Assembly (NCBI GenBank): GCA_029260755.1
Contig: JAJDCQ010000167.1
Location: 1 to 64,000, forward strand
From: Planctomycetota bacterium
GTDB taxonomy: Bacteria > Planctomycetota > J058 > JAJDCQ01
Direction of reading: 5' to 3'
DNA length: 64,000 nucleotides
The translations under genes and the position numbers were made by a program. This document shows positions 1 to 8,485 of this stretch, one piece after another; position 1 is the first letter of the stretch, and every line of letters starts with the position of its first letter. A model generated the notes under the pieces. It was not told the origin of the DNA, ran no database searches, and worked only from the letters and a program-made list of their open reading frames with translations.

Positions 1-16
1 CCATAGACTGAGTCAC

Positions 17-90
17 GCCAACCTCCGTTCTGGGCCTCGAGCCCGGCTGTTCCTGGGAGCCTTATCGGCATCCCGCGAACGGAGGTTGGC
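17..90. repeat. 14-bp perfect inverted repeat, possible terminator hairpin or element end
   Basis: GCCAACCTCCGTTC at 17-30 is exactly mirrored by GAACGGAGGTTGGC at 77-90, with 46 bases between the arms. It lies just downstream of the minus-strand FG-GAP gene that ends at 151. It could be a long-armed terminator or a small palindromic element. There is no T-run, so its role is unknown. Confidence 0.5.
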
Positions 91-150
91 CTTCCCATCC
101 CATTCTCCGTGGTGACATCCTGCTCGCCGAAGGCGAGCCCATCGGCACCA

Positions 151-2163
151 TCAGTCCCCCGCGGCTCCGCCGAGGTCGACCGGCTCGGTCACCACGACGC
201 GGACCGATCGCTCGTCCCAGTCGGGCGAGACGAGGACGTCGTCGCGGCCGTCGCCATCGACGTCGAGGACGAACACGTCGACGCCCTTCCGATCGGCGTC
301 ATCGGGCGGCGGGCCGAGGTCGACCTCGACGGCGCCGCGTCCCCCCTCGAGGTCGTCGGTGATCCGCTGCGCCGTCGCGAGCGCCTTGTCGTAGAGCTCC
401 TCGATCTCGATCGACACCTCGACCTCGGCGCCGGGCTCGCCCTCGACCGCGCGGAGGATGTCGTCGCGGAAGGCGGTGACGAACCCCCAGCGCCAGTGGT
501 TGCCGTCGCGGTCCCGGAACACGCGCAGGACGTTCCGGCCGTCTTCGAGGCGCTCGTCGCGGACGAAGTCGGGTCGACCGTCGCCGTCGAGATCGCCGCG
601 CTGGCGCCGGCGAACCTTCGGGACGTCGTCGAAGACGTCGGAGTCCTTGAAGCGCTCGTAGGCGGAGACGATCCGGGAGACCGAGAAGCCGACCGAGAAG
701 GTGGCGACCCGGTCCGGCTGGGATCCGTAGAGCGTCTTCGAGCCGCGCGGCCGCTGATCGAAGCGGAGGATGTCGATCGTGAAGCGCCCCCGGAGGATCG
801 CGCCGAGGGCGCTCAACACGCTGATCTCGGGGCAGGTGAGGATCTGCAGGTCGGCGAGGCCGTCGCCCGAGACGTCCTCGTCGACGAACATCCACAGCGG
901 CCGTCCGGCGAGGCGGATCACCTGGGGCGGCGCGCCGTCGGCCGCGCCGCCGCGGACGATGACGATGCGGCCGGCGTTGGGCGCCTTCACGGCGACGTCG
1001 AGCGCCCCGTCGCCGTCGAGGTCGTGGAGGATCGCCGTCGCCTTCGGCACCTTGATCCGTTTGCCGAAGAGCTCGAGCGGCTCGTCCTCGCCCTCCAGGA
1101 ACTCGCTCCAGTCGAGCGCCCCGTCGGGTCGGCGGGAGTAGCGGCCGTCCTCGCGTCCGCGGAAGGCGAAGGCCCGGCCCTCGTCCTGGGCGAGGAGATC
1201 GGCCCGGCCGTCGCCGTCGACGTCTCCGATCTCGACGTCGCGGACGACCTGCCGGAACTCCATCGAGTCGCGGACGCCGGGCCGGCCGACGGCGTCGACG
1301 TCGGGAGGTCCGAGGTCGATCTCGACCTCGCGGGCGAGGCGCAGGTCCCACGCCTCGTCGACGCCGCCGCGGCCGTCGGGCGCGAAGACGGCGAAGCCGC
1401 GCGGGGTCGGGACCACGATCTCGGCGCGCCCGTCGCCGTCGAGGTCGCGGAGCAACCGACCATCGCCGTCGTACCCCTCGGGGACGACCCCCTCGACGCG
1501 GGTGAGCCGGCGCGGGAACGCCGCGACACCGGCGTCGGACTCCGGTGCGCCGGAGGCGCGGCGCCGGAGCTCGACGACGACGAGCTCGTCGCCGACCGTC
1601 GCGACGACGGCGGGCCGCGGGCCGAGCCAGCCGGCCGGCGCCACATCGACGAGCGTCGCGCCCGCCGGGATCGGGACGAGGAAGGCCGCCTCCCGCCGAA
1701 AGCCGACCGGTCCGTCGCCGCCGTCCCGCTCCTGGAGCCAGCCGATCACGTGGCCGCCGATCGGTGGCGGGGGTGGACGGTCGAGGAAGGTGCTCGGGTC
1801 CGGGATGAGCTCGACGGGCATCCGCTGGGTGTAGTCGAACGACCCGGGCAGCCGCCTCATCTCGGAGAGGAACGGGAGGGCGTGCCCCGCGCTGTGGTGA
1901 CGCCGTCGGTCGGTCGCGAGCGATCGATCGATCAGGACGAGGTCGGCGAGGCCGTCGGCGTCGAGGTGCGCCCGCTGGAACCGCTCGGGGCGGCGCATCT
2001 CGAGGGGCAGGTCGATCTCGAGGATCCGGAAGCGGACCGGGCTCGGCGGGCGATCGGGGCGCGACCACGGGACGCCGACGCCGTCGCCGCGGACGGTGGC
2101 CGCGAGGGTCGCCGCGAGGAGGACGCCGAGCGCGGCGAGGTGGAGCGGGCGCCGTCCGGTCAT
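151..2163 (-). CDS. Secreted FG-GAP/VCBS repeat protein
   Basis: A 670-residue exported protein. The chosen ATG at 2163 puts a signal peptide at the N-terminus (about residues 1-26, with a run LAALGVLLAATLAATV). The body carries many FG-GAP/VCBS-type calcium-binding motifs, such as DLDGDGRAEIVV, DVDGDGRADLLA, DLDGDGALDVAV and DVDGDGRDDVLV, typical of beta-propeller blades. No catalytic domain was recognised. The ATG overlaps the stop of the upstream FG-GAP gene in an ATGA arrangement, so the two are probably translated together. The in-frame start further upstream at 2229 is less likely because it would put an Arg-rich tail before the signal peptide. Extracellular binding or adhesion is the usual guess for this family, but the ligand is unknown. 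Confidence 0.85.
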   Translation of the reverse strand: MTGRRPLHLAALGVLLAATLAATVRGDGVGVPWSRPDRPPSPVRFRILEIDLPLEMRRPERFQRAHLDADGLADLVLIDRSLATDRRRHHSAGHALPFLSEMRRLPGSFDYTQRMPVELIPDPSTFLDRPPPPPIGGHVIGWLQERDGGDGPVGFRREAAFLVPIPAGATLVDVAPAGWLGPRPAVVATVGDELVVVELRRRASGAPESDAGVAAFPRRLTRVEGVVPEGYDGDGRLLRDLDGDGRAEIVVPTPRGFAVFAPDGRGGVDEAWDLRLAREVEIDLGPPDVDAVGRPGVRDSMEFRQVVRDVEIGDVDGDGRADLLAQDEGRAFAFRGREDGRYSRRPDGALDWSEFLEGEDEPLELFGKRIKVPKATAILHDLDGDGALDVAVKAPNAGRIVIVRGGAADGAPPQVIRLAGRPLWMFVDEDVSGDGLADLQILTCPEISVLSALGAILRGRFTIDILRFDQRPRGSKTLYGSQPDRVATFSVGFSVSRIVSAYERFKDSDVFDDVPKVRRRQRGDLDGDGRPDFVRDERLEDGRNVLRVFRDRDGNHWRWGFVTAFRDDILRAVEGEPGAEVEVSIEIEELYDKALATAQRITDDLEGGRGAVEVDLGPPPDDADRKGVDVFVLDVDGDGRDDVLVSPDWDERSVRVVVTEPVDLGGAAGD

Positions 2164-3950
2164 CGTCTCGCCCTCCGCGTCCGCACGACCGCGATGCGAT
2201 CGGACGACGTCGCGATGACCTCGGCGCACCCGTCGCCGTCGACGTCGCCGACGTAGGGGGCCGCGAGCAGCGGCGCGTCGAGGGCGACCTCGAAGAGCGG
2301 GGCGCCGTCGTCGAACGCGTGGACCTCCTCGCCGAACCAGCCGAACAGGCCGCTCTTCTCGACCCGCCCGGGCCAGCCGAGGAGGCGGCGACGGCCGAAG
2401 ACGACGAGGTCGCCGCGCCCGTCGCCGTCGAGGTCGCCGAGGCGGACGACGTCGAGGTCCGACCGCCGGAAGAGGGTCTCGTCACGATCGAGGGTGATCC
2501 TCGCCTCGGAGAACGGCTTGCCCTGGAGCGTGCGTCGTTCGCCGTCGAAGCGGAAGACGCGAAGCTCGAGGGTGACGGTGTCGAGGAGCTGCTCGCTGAG
2601 CGAGGCGATCATGCCCTTGCCGAACGTCGTCACGACGAGGTCCTGGACATCGTCGCCGTCGACGTCGGCGAACTGGAGCCGGTTACCGAGCGAGCCGAGG
2701 CGCACGATCCCGGCCAGGCCGGTGCCCGGCTGCGGTCGCATCCACTCCGCGGCCATCTCGGCGTCCTGCGCCGGCGGGCCGCCGACGTGCGACCGGATGA
2801 GCGCGTGGCCCTCGCCCCGGTCGATCGAGGCGAGCCAGCCCTCCTTGTCCTCGGAGAGGCCGTGACGGAAGAAGGCGACCGGGTCGCAGATGTCGTCGCC
2901 GTCGAGGTCGCGGTAGAGGACGTGGCGCCGTCCGGACCCCTCGGGCGCCTCGGGGAGCGCGAGCGTGCGCCTGAACCACTCGGTCGACGACCGGACGTGA
3001 AACGCCTCGGCGCCGCGGCGCACGACCGACCGGACGCCGTCGCTCCTCGGGTCGAACGGGATCGGCCGGACCCAGCTTCGCTCCAGCTCGGCGATGACGC
3101 CGGGATCGGAGTCGATCGACGTGATGTCGGCGAGGTGAGCCCCCTCCCGGAACGACATCCGCTCGACGGCGCCGCCCTCACCCGAGGCGGCCGCGCGCCA
3201 CAGGAGCAGGCCGCTGTCGCCGTCCTCGACCACGACGACGCCCTGGCTCGCCGGCTGACCGCGCCGGTCGCGCAGATCGACGGCGCCGTTCCAGAACGGG
3301 ATCCGATCGCTCCGCGCCCCGCCGAAGAACGACGTGCTCGCGACGAGCGTCACGCGGCGGAGATCGAAGCGGCGACGACGCGGGTCGAAGCGCCGCGCGG
3401 TCACCCGCTCGGGGTCGATCTCGATCAGCTCGACGCCGGGGTCGGGGAGGACGTCGACGAGGTCGAAGAGCGCGGCGCTCGGCGCGGGCGAGAGGACCTG
3501 ATCGGGCTGGCCACCGGCCCGCCCGAAGCTGCCGTCGGCGCGCTGGAGGAAGACGGCCAGGACGCGGCGCGGCGCCCAGGCGGCGCCGCTCGGCGGACGG
3601 GCGGCGGCGCAGACGATGTCGGCCCGCCCGTCGCCGTCGATGTCGCGGACGACGGTCGCCGTGGCGCGCCCCGGGAGGGTGAGGGTGGCGGTCGGTCCGG
3701 ACGGCGGCGGGCCGGCCCGCGCGCCCGAGGCGAGGATCACCCCCGCGACGAAGCTGGCGACGAACGCGGCGACGAGCTCGGACGCCGACGGACGCGCGCG
3801 CCCGCCGGGTCGAGAGCGACGGCGGGAGCGAGACGGCGACGGCGGCGGCGCGGCGGAGCGGGTCGGGAGCGTCACGGGGTCCTCGTCGGACACGGGGTCC
3901 ACGATGCGGCCACCCCCGATGAGAGTCGCCGCCTGTCCCCGGAGTGTCAT
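2160..3950 (-). CDS. Membrane-anchored or secreted FG-GAP repeat protein
   Basis: A 596-residue protein and the upstream partner of the FG-GAP gene at 151-2163, whose start it overlaps by 4 bases. The N-terminus is Pro/Ser/Arg-rich (about residues 33-56), followed by one hydrophobic helix (about 57-77) that could be an uncleaved anchor or a late signal peptide. The remainder has scattered Asp-rich FG-GAP motifs (DIDGDGRADIVC, DVDGDDVQDLVV, DLDGDGRGDLVV, DVDGDGCAEVIA). No ribosome site is seen before the ATG at 3950. A GTG about 26 codons downstream, preceded by GAGGA, is a reasonable alternative start. The two proteins may form a surface complex, but this is inferred only from coupling and similar domain type. 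Confidence 0.8.
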   Translation of the reverse strand: MTLRGQAATLIGGGRIVDPVSDEDPVTLPTRSAAPPPSPSRSRRRSRPGGRARPSASELVAAFVASFVAGVILASGARAGPPPSGPTATLTLPGRATATVVRDIDGDGRADIVCAAARPPSGAAWAPRRVLAVFLQRADGSFGRAGGQPDQVLSPAPSAALFDLVDVLPDPGVELIEIDPERVTARRFDPRRRRFDLRRVTLVASTSFFGGARSDRIPFWNGAVDLRDRRGQPASQGVVVVEDGDSGLLLWRAAASGEGGAVERMSFREGAHLADITSIDSDPGVIAELERSWVRPIPFDPRSDGVRSVVRRGAEAFHVRSSTEWFRRTLALPEAPEGSGRRHVLYRDLDGDDICDPVAFFRHGLSEDKEGWLASIDRGEGHALIRSHVGGPPAQDAEMAAEWMRPQPGTGLAGIVRLGSLGNRLQFADVDGDDVQDLVVTTFGKGMIASLSEQLLDTVTLELRVFRFDGERRTLQGKPFSEARITLDRDETLFRRSDLDVVRLGDLDGDGRGDLVVFGRRRLLGWPGRVEKSGLFGWFGEEVHAFDDGAPLFEVALDAPLLAAPYVGDVDGDGCAEVIATSSDRIAVVRTRRARR

Positions 3951-3969
3951 CGAACGGCGATGGGGATGC

Positions 3970-4830
3970 CTACGCGGGGCGGATCAACGCCTCGCACTTC
4001 CCCCAGAGGGTCGCCCGGGCCGCCGCGTCGTCGTGGAAGCGGCACTTGACCTTGCGTCGATCGATGAAGAACCCGCCGCTCTCCCCGGCGACCTCGTCGC
4101 TCGAGGCGAGCCAGGTGGCCGTGTCGGCGCCGAGGTCGCGGCGGCGGCCGAAGAGGCGGAAGGCCGCCTTGACGAGCAGGCCGTAGAGGCCCGAGTGGCC
4201 GCGGCCGAGCTCGGTGCTGACGAAGCCGGGGTGGAGGCAGTTCACCGTGAGCTCGGAGCCCTCGAGGCGCTCGGCGAGCGACGCGCTCCACATCCGGTTC
4301 GCCTGCTTGCTCTGGGCGTAGGCGAGGGTGCCCTTGAACGGGCGCCGCTCGAACTCGAGGTCGTCGAGGTCGAGGTCGCGGGCGAGCTCGCTCGCGACGC
4401 TGACGATCCGGGCGGGTCCGCTCGCCTTCAGCCGATCGAGGAGGAGGTCGGTGAGGAGGAAGTAGCCGAGCACGTTCGTCGCGAACGTGAGCTCGATGCC
4501 CTCGTCGGTCACCTTGCGCGTGTCCGGCCAGACGGCCGCGTTGTTGACGAGGACGTGGATCGCCTCGTGGGCGTCGAGCACCTCGGCGGCGAAGCGGCGG
4601 ATCGAGCTCTGGCTCGAGAGATCGACGAGGCGCAGCTCGAGCGCGTCGCTCCCGGTCGCGGCCGCGATCTCGTCGAGGGCCGCCTGACCGCGCTCGGCGC
4701 TCCGGCAGCCCAGGATCACCCGGGCGCCCATCCGGGCGAGGTTGCCGGCGACCTCCTTGCCGATCCCGGTGTTGGCCCCGGTGACGAGGCAGGTGCGGCC
4801 GGTCAGGTCGGCATCGATCTTCGTGGTCAC
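3970..4830 (-). CDS. Short-chain dehydrogenase/reductase, retinol-dehydrogenase-like
   Basis: A 286-residue NAD(P)-dependent oxidoreductase of the classical SDR family. The cofactor motif TGANTGIG is at 17-24, the NNAA motif at 96-99, a catalytic serine near 144-147, and the YAQSK active site at 171-175. The long region after the active site resembles RDH11-14/WWOX-type SDRs, which reduce aldehydes, ketones or retinoids; the substrate here is not predictable. Translation starts at GTG with a clear AAGGAG (plus-strand 4839-4844) eight bases upstream. It is divergent from the zinc alcohol dehydrogenase at 4914. It may be cotranscribed with the FG-GAP genes downstream, since only 19 bases separate them. 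Confidence 0.92.
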   Translation of the reverse strand: MTTKIDADLTGRTCLVTGANTGIGKEVAGNLARMGARVILGCRSAERGQAALDEIAAATGSDALELRLVDLSSQSSIRRFAAEVLDAHEAIHVLVNNAAVWPDTRKVTDEGIELTFATNVLGYFLLTDLLLDRLKASGPARIVSVASELARDLDLDDLEFERRPFKGTLAYAQSKQANRMWSASLAERLEGSELTVNCLHPGFVSTELGRGHSGLYGLLVKAAFRLFGRRRDLGADTATWLASSDEVAGESGGFFIDRRKVKCRFHDDAAARATLWGKCEALIRPA

Positions 4831-4913
4831 GGGCGGATCTCCTTGCGAGACATCTAATGGCGATCGCCTCCTGGGGAAAGTCGGGCGCCCCGCGCTACCA
4901 TCGCGGGACCGCC

Positions 4914-6146
4914 ATGCGAGCGCTCCGATTCCACCTCTCGATGCCGCGCCTCGCCTGGTCGAAGATCGGCGGAAAGCTCCTCCGCGGCGCCCCGATCGGG
5001 CGGTTCGCCCCGATCCGGCTCGACGAGGTCGACGCGCCGGGCGCCCCCCGCCCCGGGTGGGCGCGCGTGCGCACCCGCCTCGCCGGAATCTGCGGGTCGG
5101 ATGTGAAGGAGGTGCTCCTCGAGGGCGCCCGGGACAACCCCCTCACCGCGGTCATCTCCTTCCCCCACGTCCTCGGCCATGAGGCGACCGGGACGGTCGA
5201 GGCGATCGGCGAAGGCGTGACCGACCTCGCGCGCGGCGACCGGGTCATCCTCGACCCATGGCTCGCCTGCGGCCCGCGCGGGGTGGAGCCGCCGTGCGTC
5301 GCGTGCGCGGCGGGCGACCTGACCCTCTGCCGGAACCTGGCCGGCGGCTGCCTCGCGCCCGGGATGATCGTCGGCACGAACGCGGAGGTCGGCGGAGCGT
5401 TCGCCCCGCTCTTCACCGTCCACGCCAGTCAGCTCCACCGCGTGCCCGACACGGTGAGCGACGACGCCGCCGCGATCGCCGACCCCGTCTGCGTCGCCCT
5501 GCACGCCATCCTGCGCAACCCGCCGACGAACGACGGCCGGCCCGCGATGATCCACGGGCTCGGCCCGCTCGGCCAGGCCGCCGTGGCGCTGCTCCGGAGG
5601 CTCCACCCCGAGACGCCCGTGATCGCCGTCGGACGCGAGCCGCACCAGCTCGAGCTCGCCCGGGCGCTCGGAGCGAGCGAGGTCCTCGACGAGGCGGGCT
5701 CCGACCTCATTGAGCGCGTCGCGACGATCGTGGACGCGAAGCCCCTCCGCCCCTGGAGCGGCGTCCCGTGGTCGCTCGACGGCCCGAGCGTCGTCTACGA
5801 CATGGTCGGCTCGGCCGAGACCCTGGAGAGCGCCGTCCGCCTCGTCGGCGCGCGCGGAACGGTCGTGATCGTGGGCGTCGAGGCGCCGAAGCGCTTCGAA
5901 TGGACGCCGATCTTCTTCAAGGAGCTCCGCGTCATCGGAAGCAGCGCGGCGTGCGTCGAGGACTTCCGCGGGCGCCGGGTCCACACGATCGAGGCGTACC
6001 TCGAGCTGATCGCCGAAGGCCTCGACGTGACGTCGATCATCACCCACCGATTCCCGCTGGAGCGATGGCGCGAGGCGTTCGCCGCGCTGCTCGATCGCCG
6101 AGTCTCGGGCGCCGTGAAGGTGCTGTTCGAGTTCGACGGGGACTGA
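4914..6146 (+). CDS. Zinc-dependent medium-chain alcohol dehydrogenase
   Basis: A 410-residue MDR-family dehydrogenase. Catalytic-zinc ligands are C60 and the GHE at 88-90, and a structural-zinc cysteine set is at C119, C128, C131 and C139. A Rossmann segment around GLGPLGQAA precedes the cofactor domain. The family oxidises alcohols, polyols or amino-alcohols with NAD(P). The substrate is unknown; the threonine/sorbitol dehydrogenase branch is a fair guess. The ATG at 4914 gives the family-typical MRALRF beginning. An in-frame ATG at 4857 would add 19 unusual residues. A TACCAT at 4896-4901 may be the -10 box, although no good -35 is seen. It diverges from the SDR gene, so the two redox enzymes may share an 83-bp control region. 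Confidence 0.92.
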   Translation: MRALRFHLSMPRLAWSKIGGKLLRGAPIGRFAPIRLDEVDAPGAPRPGWARVRTRLAGICGSDVKEVLLEGARDNPLTAVISFPHVLGHEATGTVEAIGEGVTDLARGDRVILDPWLACGPRGVEPPCVACAAGDLTLCRNLAGGCLAPGMIVGTNAEVGGAFAPLFTVHASQLHRVPDTVSDDAAAIADPVCVALHAILRNPPTNDGRPAMIHGLGPLGQAAVALLRRLHPETPVIAVGREPHQLELARALGASEVLDEAGSDLIERVATIVDAKPLRPWSGVPWSLDGPSVVYDMVGSAETLESAVRLVGARGTVVIVGVEAPKRFEWTPIFFKELRVIGSSAACVEDFRGRRVHTIEAYLELIAEGLDVTSIITHRFPLERWREAFAALLDRRVSGAVKVLFEFDGD

Positions 6147-6218
6147 CCGACGCCTCGCACCCGGTCCCGGTCTCGACCAGGCTGACGCTGCCACCATGCG
6201 ATCCGAAGTCAACCTGAC

Positions 6219-8372
6219 TCACTTCGAGCGATCGTCCGCGGGAACGGCGCTCGCTGCCGGGAAGGACTCGCGCAGCCGGAAGAGCGCTCGGCGAGCGGCT
6301 CGCCGCGTCGCAGCGTTCGCATCGGGGTCACTGAGCGCCGCTCGAAGCAGCAAGACATCGTCGCTGGAACCGATCCGTTCGAGCGCCGCCGCCGCGAGCG
6401 TGCCCGCGCGCCGGTCCGGGAATCGACGAAGCGCGGACCGGATCTCGGAGCGCACCTCCCCGACCTCGAGCAACCCGACCGCTGCGACGACGCGGGCGCA
6501 CGACACGGAGTCGTCCCCGGCGACCTCGAACCCTCGTCGAATCCGATCGACGACACTAGCCGCGTCCCCGAACGTCGCGTCGCGAAGAGAGACGAGAGTG
6601 GCGACCGTCTCGAACCCGACGAGATCGCTGCGAGCCATCTCGACCGTGGAGTCGAATCGCTGGAATCTGGTGAGGTCACCGGGAATCTCGGCGAACGTGA
6701 CCTCGAGCGCATCGGGCGAATCCGTCACCGGCGGAACGAACGCCGGTCCGTTCAGGCGGAGCTCGGCGGCGAACCTCCCTCCGGGCGTCTCGATCGCGAT
6801 GGCGTGCTCTCCACCCGGGACGATCCAGGGGCGAACATCGATCACTCGCGCCGACCCTCGATAGTCCCGCAACGCGACCGCCCACTCCGTCACCTTCTTC
6901 CCGTCGACGGCGATGGTCGCGCGGGACGCCGCGATGAGGAGCTCGGCGCGATCGACGGTGGAAGGCACCGTGAACCGGACCCGGGCTGCCCTGCCGGCCC
7001 AGACGCGACGCGCCACACTCGCCACCCCCAGATGGACTCCGGCTGCGCTTTCCGCGGAACCGTCGTAGCCGTAGACCGCCGCGTGCGATCCCGCCACGCT
7101 CATGGAACGCTCGGCCAACGGCCAGCTCGAGTCGTCGAAATCCGGAAGCCGCCAGCCATCCGGGAGCTCCCCAGATGTAACCCGGAATCTCCCGTGACCG
7201 GTCGCGTACACCGCACCCATCCGCAGACCCCGATTCGCACCTGGCCGCCCTTTCGGTCGTCCGGTCGCGAGAGCTGGAGACTCCCCTGAAGCATCCGGAT
7301 CCGGATCCTCGTCGAGCGATGGGGCCGAGCCGTCACCCGCAACGACCCTGTCAGACGCCTGGGTCCAGATCCAAAGGACGACGGCGCTGACGACGATGAC
7401 GAGCGAGAGAAGAGCCGCTGCGCCGACGTCGGCGATCCTCGTCGCTCGGCGCGCGTCCGCTCGAATCCCTCGCTCGGACCGACCGGGAGCTCGATCGCCG
7501 TTCGCCCTCACATCGCGCAACTCGAGCGCCCCCGCCACCAGCTTCGCGCTCGGGAAGCGGTCCCCCGGTTCGGGGGCGAGGCATCGCTCGCACAGGTCAT
7601 CGAGCCACGTCGGGACCTCGGGCGCGGTCTTCGAGGGCGGCGCGAGCGGGCTCATGAGCTGAGCGCGCAGCAAGACCGTGAGGTTGGGACCGGTGAAGGG
7701 CTGCCGTCCGGTCAGCGCGGCGTAGAGGGTCGCGCCGAGCCCGTAGACGTCGGAGGTCTCGCCGATGCGATCGGTCGATCCGGTCGCCTGCTCGGGGGAG
7801 CAGTAGCCGGCCGTTCCGATGAAAACGCCGTCGAGCGTGATCGGTGTGCCGGGCGCGGTGTGGGCAGCCAGCGTGCTCGCGTCGTCGGGCGCGCCGCCCT
7901 CGAGGGTGCCGGCGAGGCCGAAGTCGGTCAGCACCGGCGCGCCGCCCTCGGGCAGGAGCACGTTGTCGGGCTTCAGGTCCCGGTGGAGGATGCCGCGGGC
8001 GTGCACGACCGCGAGGGCGCGCGCGACGCTGGCCACGATCGACGCCGCCTCGTCCGGCGGGAGGCGCCCGTCGCGATCGATCCTGTCCTGGAGCGAGCCG
8101 CCCGGCACGAGGTCCATGACGAGGAACGCGCGCCCCGCGCCGTCGATCCCGGTGTCTCGGACGCGGATGAGGCTCGGATGCTCGAGGCCGACGAGGACGT
8201 TCGCCTCGCGGATGAAGCGCTTGAGCCCTCTGGCGTCCAGCACCTCGGGGAGGACGCGCTTGATCGCGACCGCGTCGCCCGAGTCCGGATCGCGGCCGGC
8301 GAGCACCTCGCCCATGCCGCCCCGGCCGAGGACGCCGGTCACCTCGTAGCGACCGATGAACCCTGTCGACAT
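6219..8372 (-). CDS. Transmembrane Ser/Thr protein kinase with C-terminal HEAT-like repeats
   Basis: A 717-residue Hanks-type kinase. It has the Gly-rich loop GRGGMGEV (16-23), the ATP-binding lysine K38, a C-helix glutamate near E56, the catalytic HRD at 130-132 with DLKPDN, and the DFG at 150-152. All catalytic residues are present. One transmembrane helix is predicted at about 316-336. The extracytoplasmic part has a beta-rich segment (about 370-540) and then alpha-helical HEAT-like repeats to the end (about 560-705), probably for ligand or protein binding. It lies convergent with the alcohol dehydrogenase (72-base gap) and divergent from the PhoX-like gene. Ligand and phosphorylation targets are unknown. 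Confidence 0.93.
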   Translation of the reverse strand: MSTGFIGRYEVTGVLGRGGMGEVLAGRDPDSGDAVAIKRVLPEVLDARGLKRFIREANVLVGLEHPSLIRVRDTGIDGAGRAFLVMDLVPGGSLQDRIDRDGRLPPDEAASIVASVARALAVVHARGILHRDLKPDNVLLPEGGAPVLTDFGLAGTLEGGAPDDASTLAAHTAPGTPITLDGVFIGTAGYCSPEQATGSTDRIGETSDVYGLGATLYAALTGRQPFTGPNLTVLLRAQLMSPLAPPSKTAPEVPTWLDDLCERCLAPEPGDRFPSAKLVAGALELRDVRANGDRAPGRSERGIRADARRATRIADVGAAALLSLVIVVSAVVLWIWTQASDRVVAGDGSAPSLDEDPDPDASGESPALATGRPKGRPGANRGLRMGAVYATGHGRFRVTSGELPDGWRLPDFDDSSWPLAERSMSVAGSHAAVYGYDGSAESAAGVHLGVASVARRVWAGRAARVRFTVPSTVDRAELLIAASRATIAVDGKKVTEWAVALRDYRGSARVIDVRPWIVPGGEHAIAIETPGGRFAAELRLNGPAFVPPVTDSPDALEVTFAEIPGDLTRFQRFDSTVEMARSDLVGFETVATLVSLRDATFGDAASVVDRIRRGFEVAGDDSVSCARVVAAVGLLEVGEVRSEIRSALRRFPDRRAGTLAAAALERIGSSDDVLLLRAALSDPDANAATRRAARRALFRLRESFPAASAVPADDRSK

Positions 8373-8414
8373 GCCCCCAGCATGACGCAGCCGGCGGGCG
8401 GCGACGACCGCCCG

Positions 8415-8443
8415 TTGCCGGCCGGCGGCGCCCCGCCTAGGAT
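8415..8443 (+). promoter_or_regulatory. Probable sigma70-type promoter of the PhoX-like gene
   Basis: TTGCCG (8415-8420) and TAGGAT (8438-8443) are separated by 17 bases. The -10 box ends 42 bases before the GTG start at 8486. The spacing and boxes match the housekeeping consensus reasonably well. Confidence 0.5.
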
Positions 8444-8485
8444 GGCGGGCTCAGCCCAGAGCGCCCCGGCGCGAGGAGCCCGCCC

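Noticed and set aside
109-2256. Long open frame on the plus strand opposite the FG-GAP gene
   Set aside because: It has no signal peptide and no domain, and its composition mirrors GAC/GTC codons of the minus-strand FG-GAP gene. High-GC DNA leaves the antisense frame open.
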